Numbered from the stretch's first letter, positions 36,003-45,206 are shown. The stretch: 64,000 nt of DNA from Leuconostoc citreum (GCF_004354555.1 NZ_PUFH01000001.1:21528-85527); one strand, 5' to 3'. The notes: generated from the letters alone by a model not told the origin. Made by a program: numbers and translations.

Positions 36003-36824
36003 TTAATTTTGTATAAATTTTGCAATTTGTCGAACAACTGTATCATTTGTTCTGACTTGGCTATGTTGCACTTTCTTACCTTTAACTACCCACATATTAT
36101 AATTCTGATCTTTTTTTACAAAGAAGCCAAGCGCTTGTGAACTAAAGTTAGTCACAACCCCATCACTATTGTCACCCACATCGCCCATCACATTAAGAAT
36201 TTGCATATCTGGATTCATATTTTGACGGTGTTGATAAAAGAAACGATAGTTTTCGTCCTGAAGCTTAGGCTGTTTTGTTTTAGAATCAATCGTATTATTA
36301 TCAAATTGACGATCAAAGCCTGCTGCGGTAATGCCTGAATTAAAAGGCGCTGCAATAGCTACTAACTTATCAATTTTCGGATATATAGATGTTGTGCGGT
36401 AATCATGATTCAAGGACGTATATAATGCAACATTAGCTCCCATCGAATGTCCAACGAGAGATACGTGGTCAATACCTTTTTGTTTGATCTGCTTTAGTAG
36501 TTTCTCTAAAACAGCCACTTCTCGTTCTTCCGTAATCTCTGTATTGCTAAAGTTCATTTGATAAATAGCGGCTTTAGAGGATACCGCAACATTAAAATTA
36601 TCATCTTTCGTGACATTAACCTGCAAACGTTTTTGTACGGCTGTTTGTTTTTGTATCGCTTTAGCTAATTTTGTTGTGGCATTTGAACTACTGCCATACC
36701 CATGTAATAAAATAACCGTTTGCGTGCCACGCTGACCTGTCATGTTAAAGCGTAAAAAGCCAGCAATTGCTGCTACAATCACAAGGAAAATCAGTCCAAC
36801 TATCACTATTTTTTTTCGACCCAT
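36003..36824 (-). CDS. DUF915 alpha/beta hydrolase with N-terminal anchor
   Basis: A 273-residue protein with an N-terminal membrane helix (KIVIVGLIFLVIVAAIAGFL) and an extracytoplasmic alpha/beta hydrolase domain of the DUF915 family. The oxyanion segment is ILLHGYGSSSNATTKLA, the nucleophile elbow GHSMGAN (Ser near 129), and the late His in HSQVRTND. Substrate unknown; relatives are surface esterase/lipase-like proteins of lactobacilli. The SD GAGGTGATGT precedes the ATG. Confidence 0.87.
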   Translation of the reverse strand: MGRKKIVIVGLIFLVIVAAIAGFLRFNMTGQRGTQTVILLHGYGSSSNATTKLAKAIQKQTAVQKRLQVNVTKDDNFNVAVSSKAAIYQMNFSNTEITEEREVAVLEKLLKQIKQKGIDHVSLVGHSMGANVALYTSLNHDYRTTSIYPKIDKLVAIAAPFNSGITAAGFDRQFDNNTIDSKTKQPKLQDENYRFFYQHRQNMNPDMQILNVMGDVGDNSDGVVTNFSSQALGFFVKKDQNYNMWVVKGKKVQHSQVRTNDTVVRQIAKFIQN

Positions 36825-36914
36825 ACATCACCTCTTAACACTTACCGTTTTTAGCTTACTTTAAATAAGTATATCTGACAATTGTGTGCTTTGCAAGAAA
36901 TCTAACACAAATTT

Positions 36915-37340
36915 TTATGGCTCGTCGAGACTGTCAACTAAACGTACAACCACATTTTTGCTGCCGGATAGTAACTTATCCACTGGACAACGTTGTGCCG
37001 CAGTGTCTAAAATGTTTTGTGCTAATTGCCGTTCAACGTCTGGTATATAAACACGCGCTTCAACATGGAACTGAAAGCCAATAACATCACGTGACATATC
37101 AACTAACACACGAACAACGCTGCGATGCGCAAGTCCTTGTCTTTTTTCTTCGGCTTCTAGCGTAGCATTCAAACAAGTTGCAAACGCCGCACCTAATAAT
37201 TGCTCTGGGTTGGTCCCTGCTTCAGATGATAGCGGACTGCTGACCGTTATATTTAAATCATTACTATTAATTGTATGAACGCGACCAGCAATTCCTTCAG
37301 CATTTTCAACTTCAGTATGATATAACACTTGCGTTGTCAT
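36915..37340 (-). CDS. OsmC/Ohr family peroxiredoxin
   Basis: A small thiol peroxidase detoxifying organic hydroperoxides. The two family cysteines are Cys56 (FATCLNATL) and Cys118 (QRCPVDKLL), and the opening LYHTEVENAEGIAGRV is Ohr-like. The second of two nearby ATGs is chosen because the SD GGGGG is 8 nt before it. It stands downstream of the padR gene with a 26-bp gap. Confidence 0.9.
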   Translation of the reverse strand: MTTQVLYHTEVENAEGIAGRVHTINSNDLNITVSSPLSSEAGTNPEQLLGAAFATCLNATLEAEEKRQGLAHRSVVRVLVDMSRDVIGFQFHVEARVYIPDVERQLAQNILDTAAQRCPVDKLLSGSKNVVVRLVDSLDEP

Positions 37341-37366
37341 TACCATTTCCCCCTTATTGTATATCC

Positions 37367-37891
37367 TTAAATATTATACTTACTGCGGGCTGCTTTCAAA
37401 ACAGCTAGTGTCGCATTATAAGACGCTACCCCGTAATCAAATGTGATACGTTGTGTCTCCGTCATCCCTTGGTCAAGCCAAGTCTGTAACTGTGCTTGGA
37501 GGGCAGCGAGTTTATCTGATTTTCGCCTAATTTCTTCATCTAAAAACGTACAAATGTCGTTATCTGCTAAATCCTCACTAAAATACAAACGCATTAATAC
37601 GTCAGATTTCAAAATATCATCTGACGTAGGTTCGCGCAATGCCTTCTGAAACACCGTCATTCCAGTGTCTGTAATCTGATAAATATTTTTGTTCGGTTTG
37701 TCAGTCTGTGTCACTTGCTGTTTGGTTACCAAGCCTTCGGCTTCTAATTTTTTAAGTGTCGGGTAAATCATGCCAAACGTTGCATCAAAAAAATGATTCA
37801 AACGCGTTTGCAGAATATCATTAATCTCGTATCCCGTGTGCGGTCCGTTTTTTAATATACCTAAAATGATTTCTCGACCCTTCATTGCCAC
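37367..37891 (-). CDS. PadR family transcriptional regulator
   Basis: A winged-helix PadR repressor, about 174 residues: KGREIILGILKNGPHTGYEINDI (helices 1-2), MIYPTLKKLEAEGLV (recognition helix and wing), and a C-terminal coiled-coil dimerisation part (Vir_act_alpha_C). A GTG start (37889-37891) is preferred since SD GGAGG is 8 nt away. The gene follows the MFS efflux gene by 33 bp on the same strand, and the long palindrome over that gene's promoter is its likely operator. Confidence 0.9.
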   Translation of the reverse strand: MAMKGREIILGILKNGPHTGYEINDILQTRLNHFFDATFGMIYPTLKKLEAEGLVTKQQVTQTDKPNKNIYQITDTGMTVFQKALREPTSDDILKSDVLMRLYFSEDLADNDICTFLDEEIRRKSDKLAALQAQLQTWLDQGMTETQRITFDYGVASYNATLAVLKAARSKYNI

Positions 37892-37924
37892 TGAATTGCC
37901 CTCCATTAATCTGTTTAGTTCATA

Positions 37925-39466
37925 TTATACACCATCAGATTTGTCTGTTAAAAATAGGCTCATAATCACCAGCAACAGCATAAACGGGATAGCTATCAAA
38001 TACAGCTTTTCAAAGGCGTGACGGTACTGCGCTGTTGTTTCCTTTTCAATCCTTGAAATAGCTGTTGCGACTTTAGTTGGTAACCCTTGCGTTGCTGTCG
38101 GCGTGAAAACACTTGCTTTCATTTTAGTTTGTACTTTTTGTATCATCTCTGCCGTGTCTTGTTTTGGCAAGTGCAAATCATTAATCTGCTCTTGCGCATA
38201 ACTGTTAGCGTGTCGTTGGGCTTGGGTTAAACCACTGTATAACCCTGTGACAAACAGGGCTACCGCTAACATGATGCCAACCTGACGTAGTACCCCTGTC
38301 ACACTTTGAGAGGCAGTTAATAACTTTCCTTGTAGCGTCCCTGCGGCAATGACTAAGATGGGCCCAGTAATCATACCGTAGCCTGAACCAATCAAAATCC
38401 CTGCAATAATAACCTGCCAAACACTTTGTAATGCGTTGGTGCCTAACCAAAGGTACCCGACTGCCATCATCAAGAAACCACTACTGATTAACCAGCGGAC
38501 TGATATGTGTGATTTAGCAAAACCGGCAATCGGCGCAAAGATAAACACTGAAAAAGAAATTGGGGCAATCAGGAATGATGCTTGTAAAGTATCCATTCCA
38601 GCAACATTAGTAAAATAATTCGGTAAAATAACCGTTGTTGCAACCAAAAATAGATTACTAAAAACAATAATGATTGCACTTAAGGCAAATGCACGATTTT
38701 TAAATAGTTGTAAGGGTACCATTGGATTAATGCTTACTCGCTCAATCATGATAAAGAAAATAAAGCTTAACAAACTCACAATTGCACATAAGTAAGTCAA
38801 CCAATTATGCCACCCCCAAACTCTGCCCTGCATTAATACCAATGATAGCGTGCTCAGAAAGATCGTACTAAAAATCGCACCTGATAAATCAATACTTTGT
38901 CGATTTTGTATATCTTGTCGTAATGGTAAATATAATAGGCCCATACTAATCATCAGCACAATAATGGGCACATTTATCAGGAAAATCCAGCGCCAACCCA
39001 TGTATTGTGTCACCACGCCACCTATAGTTGGTCCTAACGCTGCAGCCAATCCCTGTGTGACACCTAAAATAGCAATCATATGCGTGCGGTCACGATCCGC
39101 CACAATGCGAATCGCTAAAGTCATGGCCAAAGGAAAGACTAAGCCGGCCCCGATACTCTGAATAGCCCGTCCTAATAATAATGGCATCAATGTACCAGCG
39201 AACGCTGATATGATTGAACCTATACCAAAGACGATGGCCCCCAATAAAAAACCTTTTGACATACCGAAAAACTCAGCAAGTCGTGTTAATGGGATGGTTA
39301 GTGCCGCAAAAAGAATGATATAGATATTCAATGCCCATGACAATTTGTCTAATCCAACCTCTAAATGCAAACCTATATTGGGTAAACTAACATTCATAAT
39401 TGTCGTATCTAACATACATATAAATATCCCTAATACAAAAACACCCGTTATCATGCGCTTTTTCAT
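37925..39466 (-). CDS. MFS multidrug efflux pump, DHA2 (14-helix) family
   Basis: A 513-residue, 14-helix drug:proton antiporter of the EmrB/QacA type. Motif A-like LAEFFGMSKGFLLGAIVFGIGS, motif C-like LGVTQGLAAALGPTIGGVVTQYMGWRWIFLIN (cited as residues around 145-175) and motif D1 LDTTIMNVSLPNIG are visible. ATG 39464-39466 is chosen for its SD (GAGGAAG). Expression is probably repressed by the downstream PadR through the 39-bp palindrome that covers the -10 box. Confidence 0.92.
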   Translation of the reverse strand: MKKRMITGVFVLGIFICMLDTTIMNVSLPNIGLHLEVGLDKLSWALNIYIILFAALTIPLTRLAEFFGMSKGFLLGAIVFGIGSIISAFAGTLMPLLLGRAIQSIGAGLVFPLAMTLAIRIVADRDRTHMIAILGVTQGLAAALGPTIGGVVTQYMGWRWIFLINVPIIVLMISMGLLYLPLRQDIQNRQSIDLSGAIFSTIFLSTLSLVLMQGRVWGWHNWLTYLCAIVSLLSFIFFIMIERVSINPMVPLQLFKNRAFALSAIIIVFSNLFLVATTVILPNYFTNVAGMDTLQASFLIAPISFSVFIFAPIAGFAKSHISVRWLISSGFLMMAVGYLWLGTNALQSVWQVIIAGILIGSGYGMITGPILVIAAGTLQGKLLTASQSVTGVLRQVGIMLAVALFVTGLYSGLTQAQRHANSYAQEQINDLHLPKQDTAEMIQKVQTKMKASVFTPTATQGLPTKVATAISRIEKETTAQYRHAFEKLYLIAIPFMLLLVIMSLFLTDKSDGV

Positions 39467-39476
39467 CAGCTTCCTC

Positions 39477-39515
39477 ATTTCCGTTTATATTAACATTGTT
39501 AATATAAACGGAAAT
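39477..39515. promoter_or_regulatory. 39-bp perfect palindromic operator
   Basis: The sequence from 39477 to 39515 is a perfect odd palindrome with 19-bp arms around the T at 39496; each arm contains TTTCCGTTTATATTAAC. It covers the -10 element of the MFS promoter and ends 11 bp before the chosen ATG. Length and position suggest a PadR-type dimer or pair of dimers binding here. Confidence 0.8.
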
Positions 39516-39529
39516 GATAACATTGTCAA
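39501..39529 (-). promoter_or_regulatory. Promoter of the MFS-padR operon
   Basis: On the minus strand -35 TTGACA (39524-39529) and -10 TATATT (39501-39506), spacing 17 bp; the -10 lies inside the palindrome. Confidence 0.8.
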
Positions 39530-39536
39530 GCCATAA

Positions 39537-39566
39537 AAAAAACCATTATCCAAAGATAATGGTTTT
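39537..39566 (-). terminator. Terminator after the HTH gene
   Basis: A 12-bp stem AAAACCATTATC/GATAATGGTTTT with a CAAA loop and a T-run on the minus strand. Confidence 0.85.
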
Positions 39567-39577
39567 ACACTGTTGCT

Positions 39578-39883
39578 TTACTCAATCGGATCACTTTCAT
39601 CAATTTGATTAATTTTATCAAATACACGAAATAAATTGTCCATTTCAGTTAGTTTATATTTTTTTAAATTACGATCATAAACAATCTCTGACTGGACAGG
39701 TTCCCCCACCTGTAGGTCATGCAGAAAATCACGAATTTCCGAGATATCACGCTGTACAGTTTTTCGGCCAATAAAAAACATATCCTCAATTTCTTCAATG
39801 GAAAGTGCACGATGACTGATGAGTGCAGAATATAATCGCAAAATGCGTTGTTTATCATTAAAAACTGTTTTATGTGCTGCCAT
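39578..39883 (-). CDS. Small HTH protein, DeoR/HTH_11-like
   Basis: A 101-residue protein: a winged-helix domain (KQRILRLYSALISHRALSI…IGRKTVQRDISEIRDFL) of the type found at the N-terminus of WYL/DeoR regulators, then a short charged tail without an effector domain. ATG 39881-39883 is chosen; an upstream TTG would shorten the SD distance. It is monocistronic and ends at a terminator. Confidence 0.75.
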   Translation of the reverse strand: MAAHKTVFNDKQRILRLYSALISHRALSIEEIEDMFFIGRKTVQRDISEIRDFLHDLQVGEPVQSEIVYDRNLKKYKLTEMDNLFRVFDKINQIDESDPIE

Positions 39884-39981
39884 GATTTTCCCCAAGTTTA
39901 AATGCTAAACTTATTGTACCAAATAAAACAGATGTTCGGTACAATAGAGATATAATTATTTTATATGAGAGGCTGCTTATC

Positions 39982-40380
39982 ATGTCATTTTTTGATTTTT
40001 TTAAAAAGAAACCAACTGCTACCAACACAACGACGTCAGTTGAGCTACCGGAAGAGCAAACAATCACTTGGGAAAATACTTTTGATCCCGACCTTTTTTT
40101 CCAGGGCTATGAAGCAGCAGTCACTGATTTGGAAAACAACGGTAAGGTTGCGGCTGCAGAAACACTACGCGCTAATCAATCAAAACTACAATTAGCTTTT
40201 CTGACACGCTTTGAAAAACAGCTGCAAAATGATCTACAACACATAGCTGATTCAGAAATGAAAACGGACCACATAATTGCATCCGTTAACGCTGTCCGCG
40301 TATATAATAAACAAATGAATGTTACTGTTCGAGCACACTTAGCACAAACTAAAAAGCATTTGATTGGAGAAGAAATATGA
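39982..40380 (+). CDS. Hypothetical cytosolic protein
   Basis: 132 residues, MSFFDFFKKKPTATN, then a Thr-rich linker and a helical, charged region (residues 40-130) with possible coiled-coil character. No signal peptide or membrane segment, no family recognised. It has SD GAGAGG and overlaps the next gene by 4 bp, so the two are translationally coupled. Confidence 0.7.
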   Translation: MSFFDFFKKKPTATNTTTSVELPEEQTITWENTFDPDLFFQGYEAAVTDLENNGKVAAAETLRANQSKLQLAFLTRFEKQLQNDLQHIADSEMKTDHIIASVNAVRVYNKQMNVTVRAHLAQTKKHLIGEEI

Positions 40381-40883
40381 AAATTGATGTCCCCCGAGAC
40401 CACGGCTTAATTCCTGATAAGTATGCCAAATTTGCACCGAAAGATCAGCGAACCGCTGATATGCCGACCACAAATTTTCCTATTCACGTGACAGATCTAC
40501 CAACTGGTACGCAATCGTTGGCTGTTAGTCTCATTGATTATGATGCGATACCAGTCGGTGGTTTTCCTTGGATTCACTGGTTGGCAGCCAATATCCCAGT
40601 TGGCAATATCCCAGAAAATTTACGGGAATCAGGTCTTGCTATTTCAGGGACAAATTCCACTTGGCATTTTGTACAAAAAGCCAATCAACCGGCTAATCCC
40701 GACATTAACCAGGCTTATATCGGACCGATGCCCCCCGACAAAACACACGATTACACATTAACAGTTTTCGCACTAGACACACTACTAGATTTAGAGAATG
40801 GTTTTTTTCTAAATGATTTTAAACGACACAGCCAAGGCCATATACTAAAAGCAGTCACATTAGCATTACCAGCACGTGCTTAA
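40377..40883 (+). CDS. YbhB/YbcL family PEBP-like protein
   Basis: A 168-residue protein of the phosphatidylethanolamine-binding/Raf kinase inhibitor-like family. It shows SLAVSLIDYDAIPVGGFPWIHWLAANI, the CR1-type segment with D and HW ligand-site residues, and YIGPMPPDKTHDYTLTVFALD, the CR2-type segment. Bacterial function is unclear. It is coupled to the hypothetical gene upstream and followed by a terminator. Confidence 0.9.
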   Translation: MKIDVPRDHGLIPDKYAKFAPKDQRTADMPTTNFPIHVTDLPTGTQSLAVSLIDYDAIPVGGFPWIHWLAANIPVGNIPENLRESGLAISGTNSTWHFVQKANQPANPDINQAYIGPMPPDKTHDYTLTVFALDTLLDLENGFFLNDFKRHSQGHILKAVTLALPARA

Positions 40884-40906
40884 CACCTAGCAATAGGTGT
40901 TTTTTT
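40883..40906 (+). terminator. Terminator after the ybhB-like gene
   Basis: Stem ACACCTA/TAGGTGT with a GCAA loop, followed by six to seven T. Confidence 0.85.
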
Positions 40907-40917
40907 ATGCAATTAAT

Positions 40918-40952
40918 CAATAAATATTCAGCGCTATTATGAATATTTATTG
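40918..40952. promoter_or_regulatory. Paired ARG boxes (ArgR operator) of the arg operon
   Basis: CAATAAATATTCA (40918-40930) and TGAATATTTATTG (40940-40952) form a perfect 13-bp inverted repeat separated by 9 bp. Each half resembles the ArgR consensus (TGAATAttTATTcA-like). The right box overlaps the -35 of the promoter, as expected for arginine-dependent repression. Confidence 0.75.
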
Positions 40953-40978
40953 CATTTAAATACATTATCGTCTAATAT
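40950..40978 (+). promoter_or_regulatory. Promoter of argCJBD
   Basis: -35 TTGCAT (40950-40955), 17-bp spacer, -10 TAATAT (40973-40978), about 30 bp before argC. Confidence 0.7.
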
Positions 40979-41007
40979 TTAAAACATCAACTGCGGAGGA
41001 TTATTGT

Positions 41008-42051
41008 ATGGCATTGAAAGTAATTAAGGTCGCCATTGTTGGCGTTACAGGTTATAGTGGTTTAGAATTACTACGCTTACTAAAAAACCATCGCTATGTT
41101 GAAATCGTCTCGATTCACAATACTGCCAATCACTCACAAATGATTGCCGAGGCCTATCCACATTTAAAAGGTATGTATAAAATCACAACAACCCCGTTTG
41201 ACCCATTGCATATTATGCAAGAGGCGGATATCGTTTTCTTTGCCACATCTAGTGGTGTGTCTAAAGATCTCGTTGCACCTTTTATTGCTGCTCACTTTCC
41301 GGTCATCGATTTGTCTGGCGACTTTCGTTTGTCTGCCGAAGATTATGCCAGTTGGTATCATAAAACACCGGCACCACAAACACTCATTGCCCAGACAACT
41401 TATAGTTTAGCTGATTTTTATTCAGCATCAACAACAAATTATATTGCCAATCCTGGTTGTTATGCCACGGCAACACTGCTGGCTTTGGCCCCCATAGCAC
41501 AACATCATCTACTAGACAAACACAACATCATCATTGATGCTAAAAGTGGCTTATCTGGTGCTGGTAAATCGCTAACAACTGCTAGTCATTTTATCAATGC
41601 AAATGAAAATGTCACCATGTATAAAGCGAATCAACACCAACATATACCTGAAATCACACGCCAATTACAAAAATGGCAACCAAACATTGAACATATACAG
41701 TTCAATACTTCACTTATTCCGATTAATCGTGGTATTTTTATCAGTGCCTATGTCAAGCTCAATGAAGACACATCACTTGATGTACTGCATCGCCTTTATA
41801 CGTCGACCTACTACCAAAAACCTTTCATTCGCGTGATGCCTGAAGGCACATTGCCCAATATCAAACAGGTTGTCGGCACGAATTTTGCCGACATCGGATT
41901 AGCATATAATCAGGATACGAAATACCTCACAATTGTCAGTGTTATTGATAATATGATTAAAGGCGCTGCTGGACAGGCTATCCAAAACATGAATCATCTT
42001 TTTGGCTTTGATGAAACAATGGGCCTCGAATTAATTGCACAGTATGCTTAA
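41008..42051 (+). CDS. argC: N-acetyl-gamma-glutamyl-phosphate reductase
   Basis: The third step of ornithine synthesis, NADPH-dependent reduction of N-acetylglutamyl phosphate. The 347 residues contain VAIVGVTGYSGLELLRLL (NADP fold) and ANPGCYATATLLAL with the catalytic Cys near residue 150. SD GCGGAGGA. It is the first gene of argCJBD, which makes ornithine from glutamate through acetylated intermediates; argF, argG and argH are not in the window. Confidence 0.96.
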   Translation: MALKVIKVAIVGVTGYSGLELLRLLKNHRYVEIVSIHNTANHSQMIAEAYPHLKGMYKITTTPFDPLHIMQEADIVFFATSSGVSKDLVAPFIAAHFPVIDLSGDFRLSAEDYASWYHKTPAPQTLIAQTTYSLADFYSASTTNYIANPGCYATATLLALAPIAQHHLLDKHNIIIDAKSGLSGAGKSLTTASHFINANENVTMYKANQHQHIPEITRQLQKWQPNIEHIQFNTSLIPINRGIFISAYVKLNEDTSLDVLHRLYTSTYYQKPFIRVMPEGTLPNIKQVVGTNFADIGLAYNQDTKYLTIVSVIDNMIKGAAGQAIQNMNHLFGFDETMGLELIAQYA

Positions 42052-42067
42052 GAAACAGGATAATAAT

Positions 42068-43282
42068 ATGATAAATACACTTGAAAAAATTCATTACATA
42101 TCAGATGCTAACATTACGGCCCCAATCGGCTTTCATGCTGACGGTCAACACGTTGGTCTAAAACACAAATCAAAAGATTTGGGCTGGATTTTCAGTGAAG
42201 TGCCTGCTGCTGTCGCTGGCGTCTTTACAACCAATCAAGTTCAAGCTGCCCCAGTACAACTCAATAAGCAAACCATTAAAAACGGCCAGTTACAAGCAAT
42301 TATTGTTAATTCTGGTAATGCTAATGCCGTTACCGGAAAAATTGGTCTGACGCACGCAAAAATCATGCAAGCAACAGCAGCCGAACAGTTAAATATACCG
42401 CCTCATTTAGTTGGGGTTGCATCAACTGGCATTATTGGTCAAATCTTACCAATCAACAAAGTCGTGAACGGGATACAACAACTGCACGTTGACGGAGATG
42501 CGCACGGCTTTGCTCATGCTATTATGACAACTGATACATCTGAAAAAGCCATCACCATTCAATCTGAAATTGATGGTGATCTAATCACAATGAGCGGTGT
42601 GGCCAAAGGGTCTGGAATGATTCATCCGAACATGGCAACAATGTTAGGTTTTATTACTACTGATGCCAACATATCTTCAACCATGTTACAACAAGCCTTG
42701 TCCGAAGATATTGACACGAGCTTCAATCAAATTACGATTGATGGAGATACCAGTACAAATGATATGGTTTTAGTCTTAGCCAACGGTCTAGCTAGTAACA
42801 CACAAATCAAAGCAGCTTCAGCAGCATACAATCAATTTAAAACAATGCTACACACCGTAACAACTGCACTGGCTATCGCCATTGCTAATGATGGCGAGGG
42901 CGCAACAAAATTAATTACTGTTACCGTTAGCCATGCAAACAATGCTTTGGACGCCAGACTCATTGCAAAGAAAGTCGTTGGCTCATCGTTAGTCAAAACA
43001 GCAATGTTTGGTAAAGACCCTAACTGGGGACGTATTATTGCGGCTATTGGTGCAGCCGATGTACAAATTGACCCAGATATTATTGATATTACCATCAACC
43101 ATTTTTTTGTAATGAAAAACGGTGCTCCTGTGACTTTTGATACGACAGCCATGGCCAATTCACTGTCTCAAAAAAACATTGATATTGAAATCAATCTGCA
43201 TCAAGGTGCAGCATCTGGGCAAGCCTGGGGTTCTGATTTAACCTATGACTATGTCAAAATCAACGCACTGTATACAACATAA
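42068..43282 (+). CDS. argJ: Bifunctional ornithine acetyltransferase / N-acetylglutamate synthase
   Basis: Recycles the acetyl group from N-acetylornithine to glutamate. About 404 residues. The self-cleavage site lies in KGSGMIHPNMATMLGFI (cleavage before the Thr), and IDGDTSTNDMVLVLANG is a further signature. ATG 42068-42070 is chosen over in-frame upstream ATGs inside argC because the family N-terminus aligns there; SD AGGAT. Whether it makes N-acetylglutamate from acetyl-CoA (bifunctional) cannot be told from sequence. Confidence 0.95.
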   Translation: MINTLEKIHYISDANITAPIGFHADGQHVGLKHKSKDLGWIFSEVPAAVAGVFTTNQVQAAPVQLNKQTIKNGQLQAIIVNSGNANAVTGKIGLTHAKIMQATAAEQLNIPPHLVGVASTGIIGQILPINKVVNGIQQLHVDGDAHGFAHAIMTTDTSEKAITIQSEIDGDLITMSGVAKGSGMIHPNMATMLGFITTDANISSTMLQQALSEDIDTSFNQITIDGDTSTNDMVLVLANGLASNTQIKAASAAYNQFKTMLHTVTTALAIAIANDGEGATKLITVTVSHANNALDARLIAKKVVGSSLVKTAMFGKDPNWGRIIAAIGAADVQIDPDIIDITINHFFVMKNGAPVTFDTTAMANSLSQKNIDIEINLHQGAASGQAWGSDLTYDYVKINALYTT

Positions 43283-43304
43283 CGGCATTATTTTGGAGAA
43301 CAAA

Positions 43305-44042
43305 ATGACCAAAAAAATTATCATTAAAATCGGCGGCAGTGCTGCTGAACAACTTACACCAGCTTTTTTTGACACAATTAAGTATTGGCAAACACAAGAC
43401 ACACAAATTGCCATTGTTCATGGCGGTGGCGATCGTATTTCTCAACTCATGTCGCAATTACATGAACCAATTGAGAAAATTAATGGCATTCGATTGACGA
43501 CTCAAACCGGTATTAATATCACTAAAATGGCACTTCTAGGACAAGTACAACCGGCACTGATAGAAGCCTGCCGTCAACAAGGGATTGCCACAATTGGCTT
43601 AAATGCAGGGAGTAACCAATTACTGACTGGTCACCTATTAGATTCCGATACTTATGGATATGTTGGTGCCATCCACCAAGTAAATACACAACTCATCCAC
43701 CAACTTTGGCAGCAAAAACTGATTCCTATCATTGCCCCATTAGCTATCACAAATGATGGTCAATGGTTAAATGTAAATGCTGATCACGCCGCAACCGCTA
43801 TCGCCAAATATCTAAAAGCCGATGAACTCTACTTACTCACTGATGTTTCCGGTGTGGCAGTTAGTGGTAATATTTTACAAGAATTAACACCAGGTAAAGC
43901 AAAACAATTACAAGACGATCATATTATTACTGGTGGTATGATTCCTAAGATTAATAGTGCACTACACGCGGTTAAACGCGGTGTACACAACGTGCATATT
44001 ACCGACACAGTCACACATCCTGGAACCATTGTGACGCTTTAA
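43305..44042 (+). CDS. argB: Acetylglutamate kinase
   Basis: Phosphorylates N-acetylglutamate. About 245 residues: KIIIKIGGSAAEQL (phosphate binding), IVHGGGDRIS (usually GGGP, here GGGD), and TGGMIPKINSALHAVKRGV near the C-terminus. ATG 43305-43307 has SD GGAG 6 nt upstream; earlier in-frame ATGs fall inside argJ. It lacks the N-terminal helix associated with arginine inhibition in some families, so feedback control at this enzyme seems unlikely. Confidence 0.95.
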   Translation: MTKKIIIKIGGSAAEQLTPAFFDTIKYWQTQDTQIAIVHGGGDRISQLMSQLHEPIEKINGIRLTTQTGINITKMALLGQVQPALIEACRQQGIATIGLNAGSNQLLTGHLLDSDTYGYVGAIHQVNTQLIHQLWQQKLIPIIAPLAITNDGQWLNVNADHAATAIAKYLKADELYLLTDVSGVAVSGNILQELTPGKAKQLQDDHIITGGMIPKINSALHAVKRGVHNVHITDTVTHPGTIVTL

Positions 44043-44052
44043 GGAGAAAAGT

Positions 44053-45174
44053 ATGACTCTATTTCCAAATTATCATCGTGCCCCAATTACTTTTTCAAAA
44101 ATGAGTAATGCCACTTGGTATAGTGACAAAGGGCAAGCCTATACAGATTTATCAAGCGGTATTGGCGTCTATAACGTTGGTGCCAATCATCCCACGGTAG
44201 TTCATGCCCTACAACAGCAAGCTGAAAAATTTTGGCACTTGCCAAATCTGTATCAAAATCCTCTCCAAGAAGCAGTTGCGCAAAAGTTAGGTGGCGATAA
44301 TTATACTGTTTATTTCGCTAATTCTGGTGCAGAAGCTAACGAAGCAGCTATTAAACTAGCGCGCTTAGCTACTGGTAAGTCAACTATTATTTCCTTTAAA
44401 CAGTCATTCCATGGTCGTACTTATGGTGCTATGTCTGCTACTGGCCAAGACAGTATTCACAGTGGCTTACCGATGTTAACAGGTTTTAAATATGCAAATT
44501 TCAATGTCATAGATAGTGTCGCTGCGCTGATTGACGACGACACTGCAGCCATTATGCTCGAGTTAGTTCAAGGTGAAGGTGGCGTATTTCCAGCAAATCA
44601 GGAATTTATTTCAGCATTAGTAAAACTAGCACAGCGGCATAATATTTTAATTATTGTTGATGAAGTACAAACTGGTATGGGACGTACGGGCACTAAATTT
44701 GCCTATATGAACTATCAATTTGAGCCTGATATTGTGACGAGCGCTAAAGCGTTAGCAAACGGGTTACCTGTTGGCGCTATGCTAGCCAAGAACCACTTGG
44801 CCAATGCATTATCATATGGTACTCACGGTTCAACTTTTGGTGGCAACCCCCTAGTGATGTCAGCTGCACAAGCAACCCTATCTGTCTTAGATGATGTACT
44901 GCCAACATTACAGCCTAAGATTGACATTTTTTGGGAAAAGTTAGCAGCAATTGCAGCATTATCTGTTGTTTCTGAGGTGCGCGGTCTAGGTATGATGGCC
45001 GGTATTGCATTAGAAACACCTGTGAAAGACGTCGTTTCAGACTTACTAGATGAGCATATTATCGTCTTATCTGCCGGACAAAACACCCTAAGATTGCTAC
45101 CACCACTAACAATACCATCAGATAAATTAATAAACTCCCTAGATAAAATTAAAAATTATCTTTCTAAAAAATAA
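44053..45174 (+). CDS. argD: Acetylornithine aminotransferase
   Basis: A PLP-dependent class III aminotransferase converting N-acetylglutamate semialdehyde to N-acetylornithine. The 373 residues include FANSGAEANEAAIKLAR, FHGRTYGAMSATGQ, VDEVQTGMGRTG and the PLP-lysine motif SAKALANGLPVGAM. It is the last gene of the arg operon; no obvious hairpin terminator lies between it and the tRNA promoter. Confidence 0.96.
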   Translation: MTLFPNYHRAPITFSKMSNATWYSDKGQAYTDLSSGIGVYNVGANHPTVVHALQQQAEKFWHLPNLYQNPLQEAVAQKLGGDNYTVYFANSGAEANEAAIKLARLATGKSTIISFKQSFHGRTYGAMSATGQDSIHSGLPMLTGFKYANFNVIDSVAALIDDDTAAIMLELVQGEGGVFPANQEFISALVKLAQRHNILIIVDEVQTGMGRTGTKFAYMNYQFEPDIVTSAKALANGLPVGAMLAKNHLANALSYGTHGSTFGGNPLVMSAAQATLSVLDDVLPTLQPKIDIFWEKLAAIAALSVVSEVRGLGMMAGIALETPVKDVVSDLLDEHIIVLSAGQNTLRLLPPLTIPSDKLINSLDKIKNYLSKK

Positions 45175-45177
45175 GTG

Positions 45178-45206
45178 TTGACATTTATTTTTAATGTTGA
45201 TATACT
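45178..45206 (+). promoter_or_regulatory. Promoter of tRNA-Asn
   Basis: Perfect -35 TTGACA, 17-bp spacer, -10 TATACT; starts 4 bp after the argD stop codon. Confidence 0.85.
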
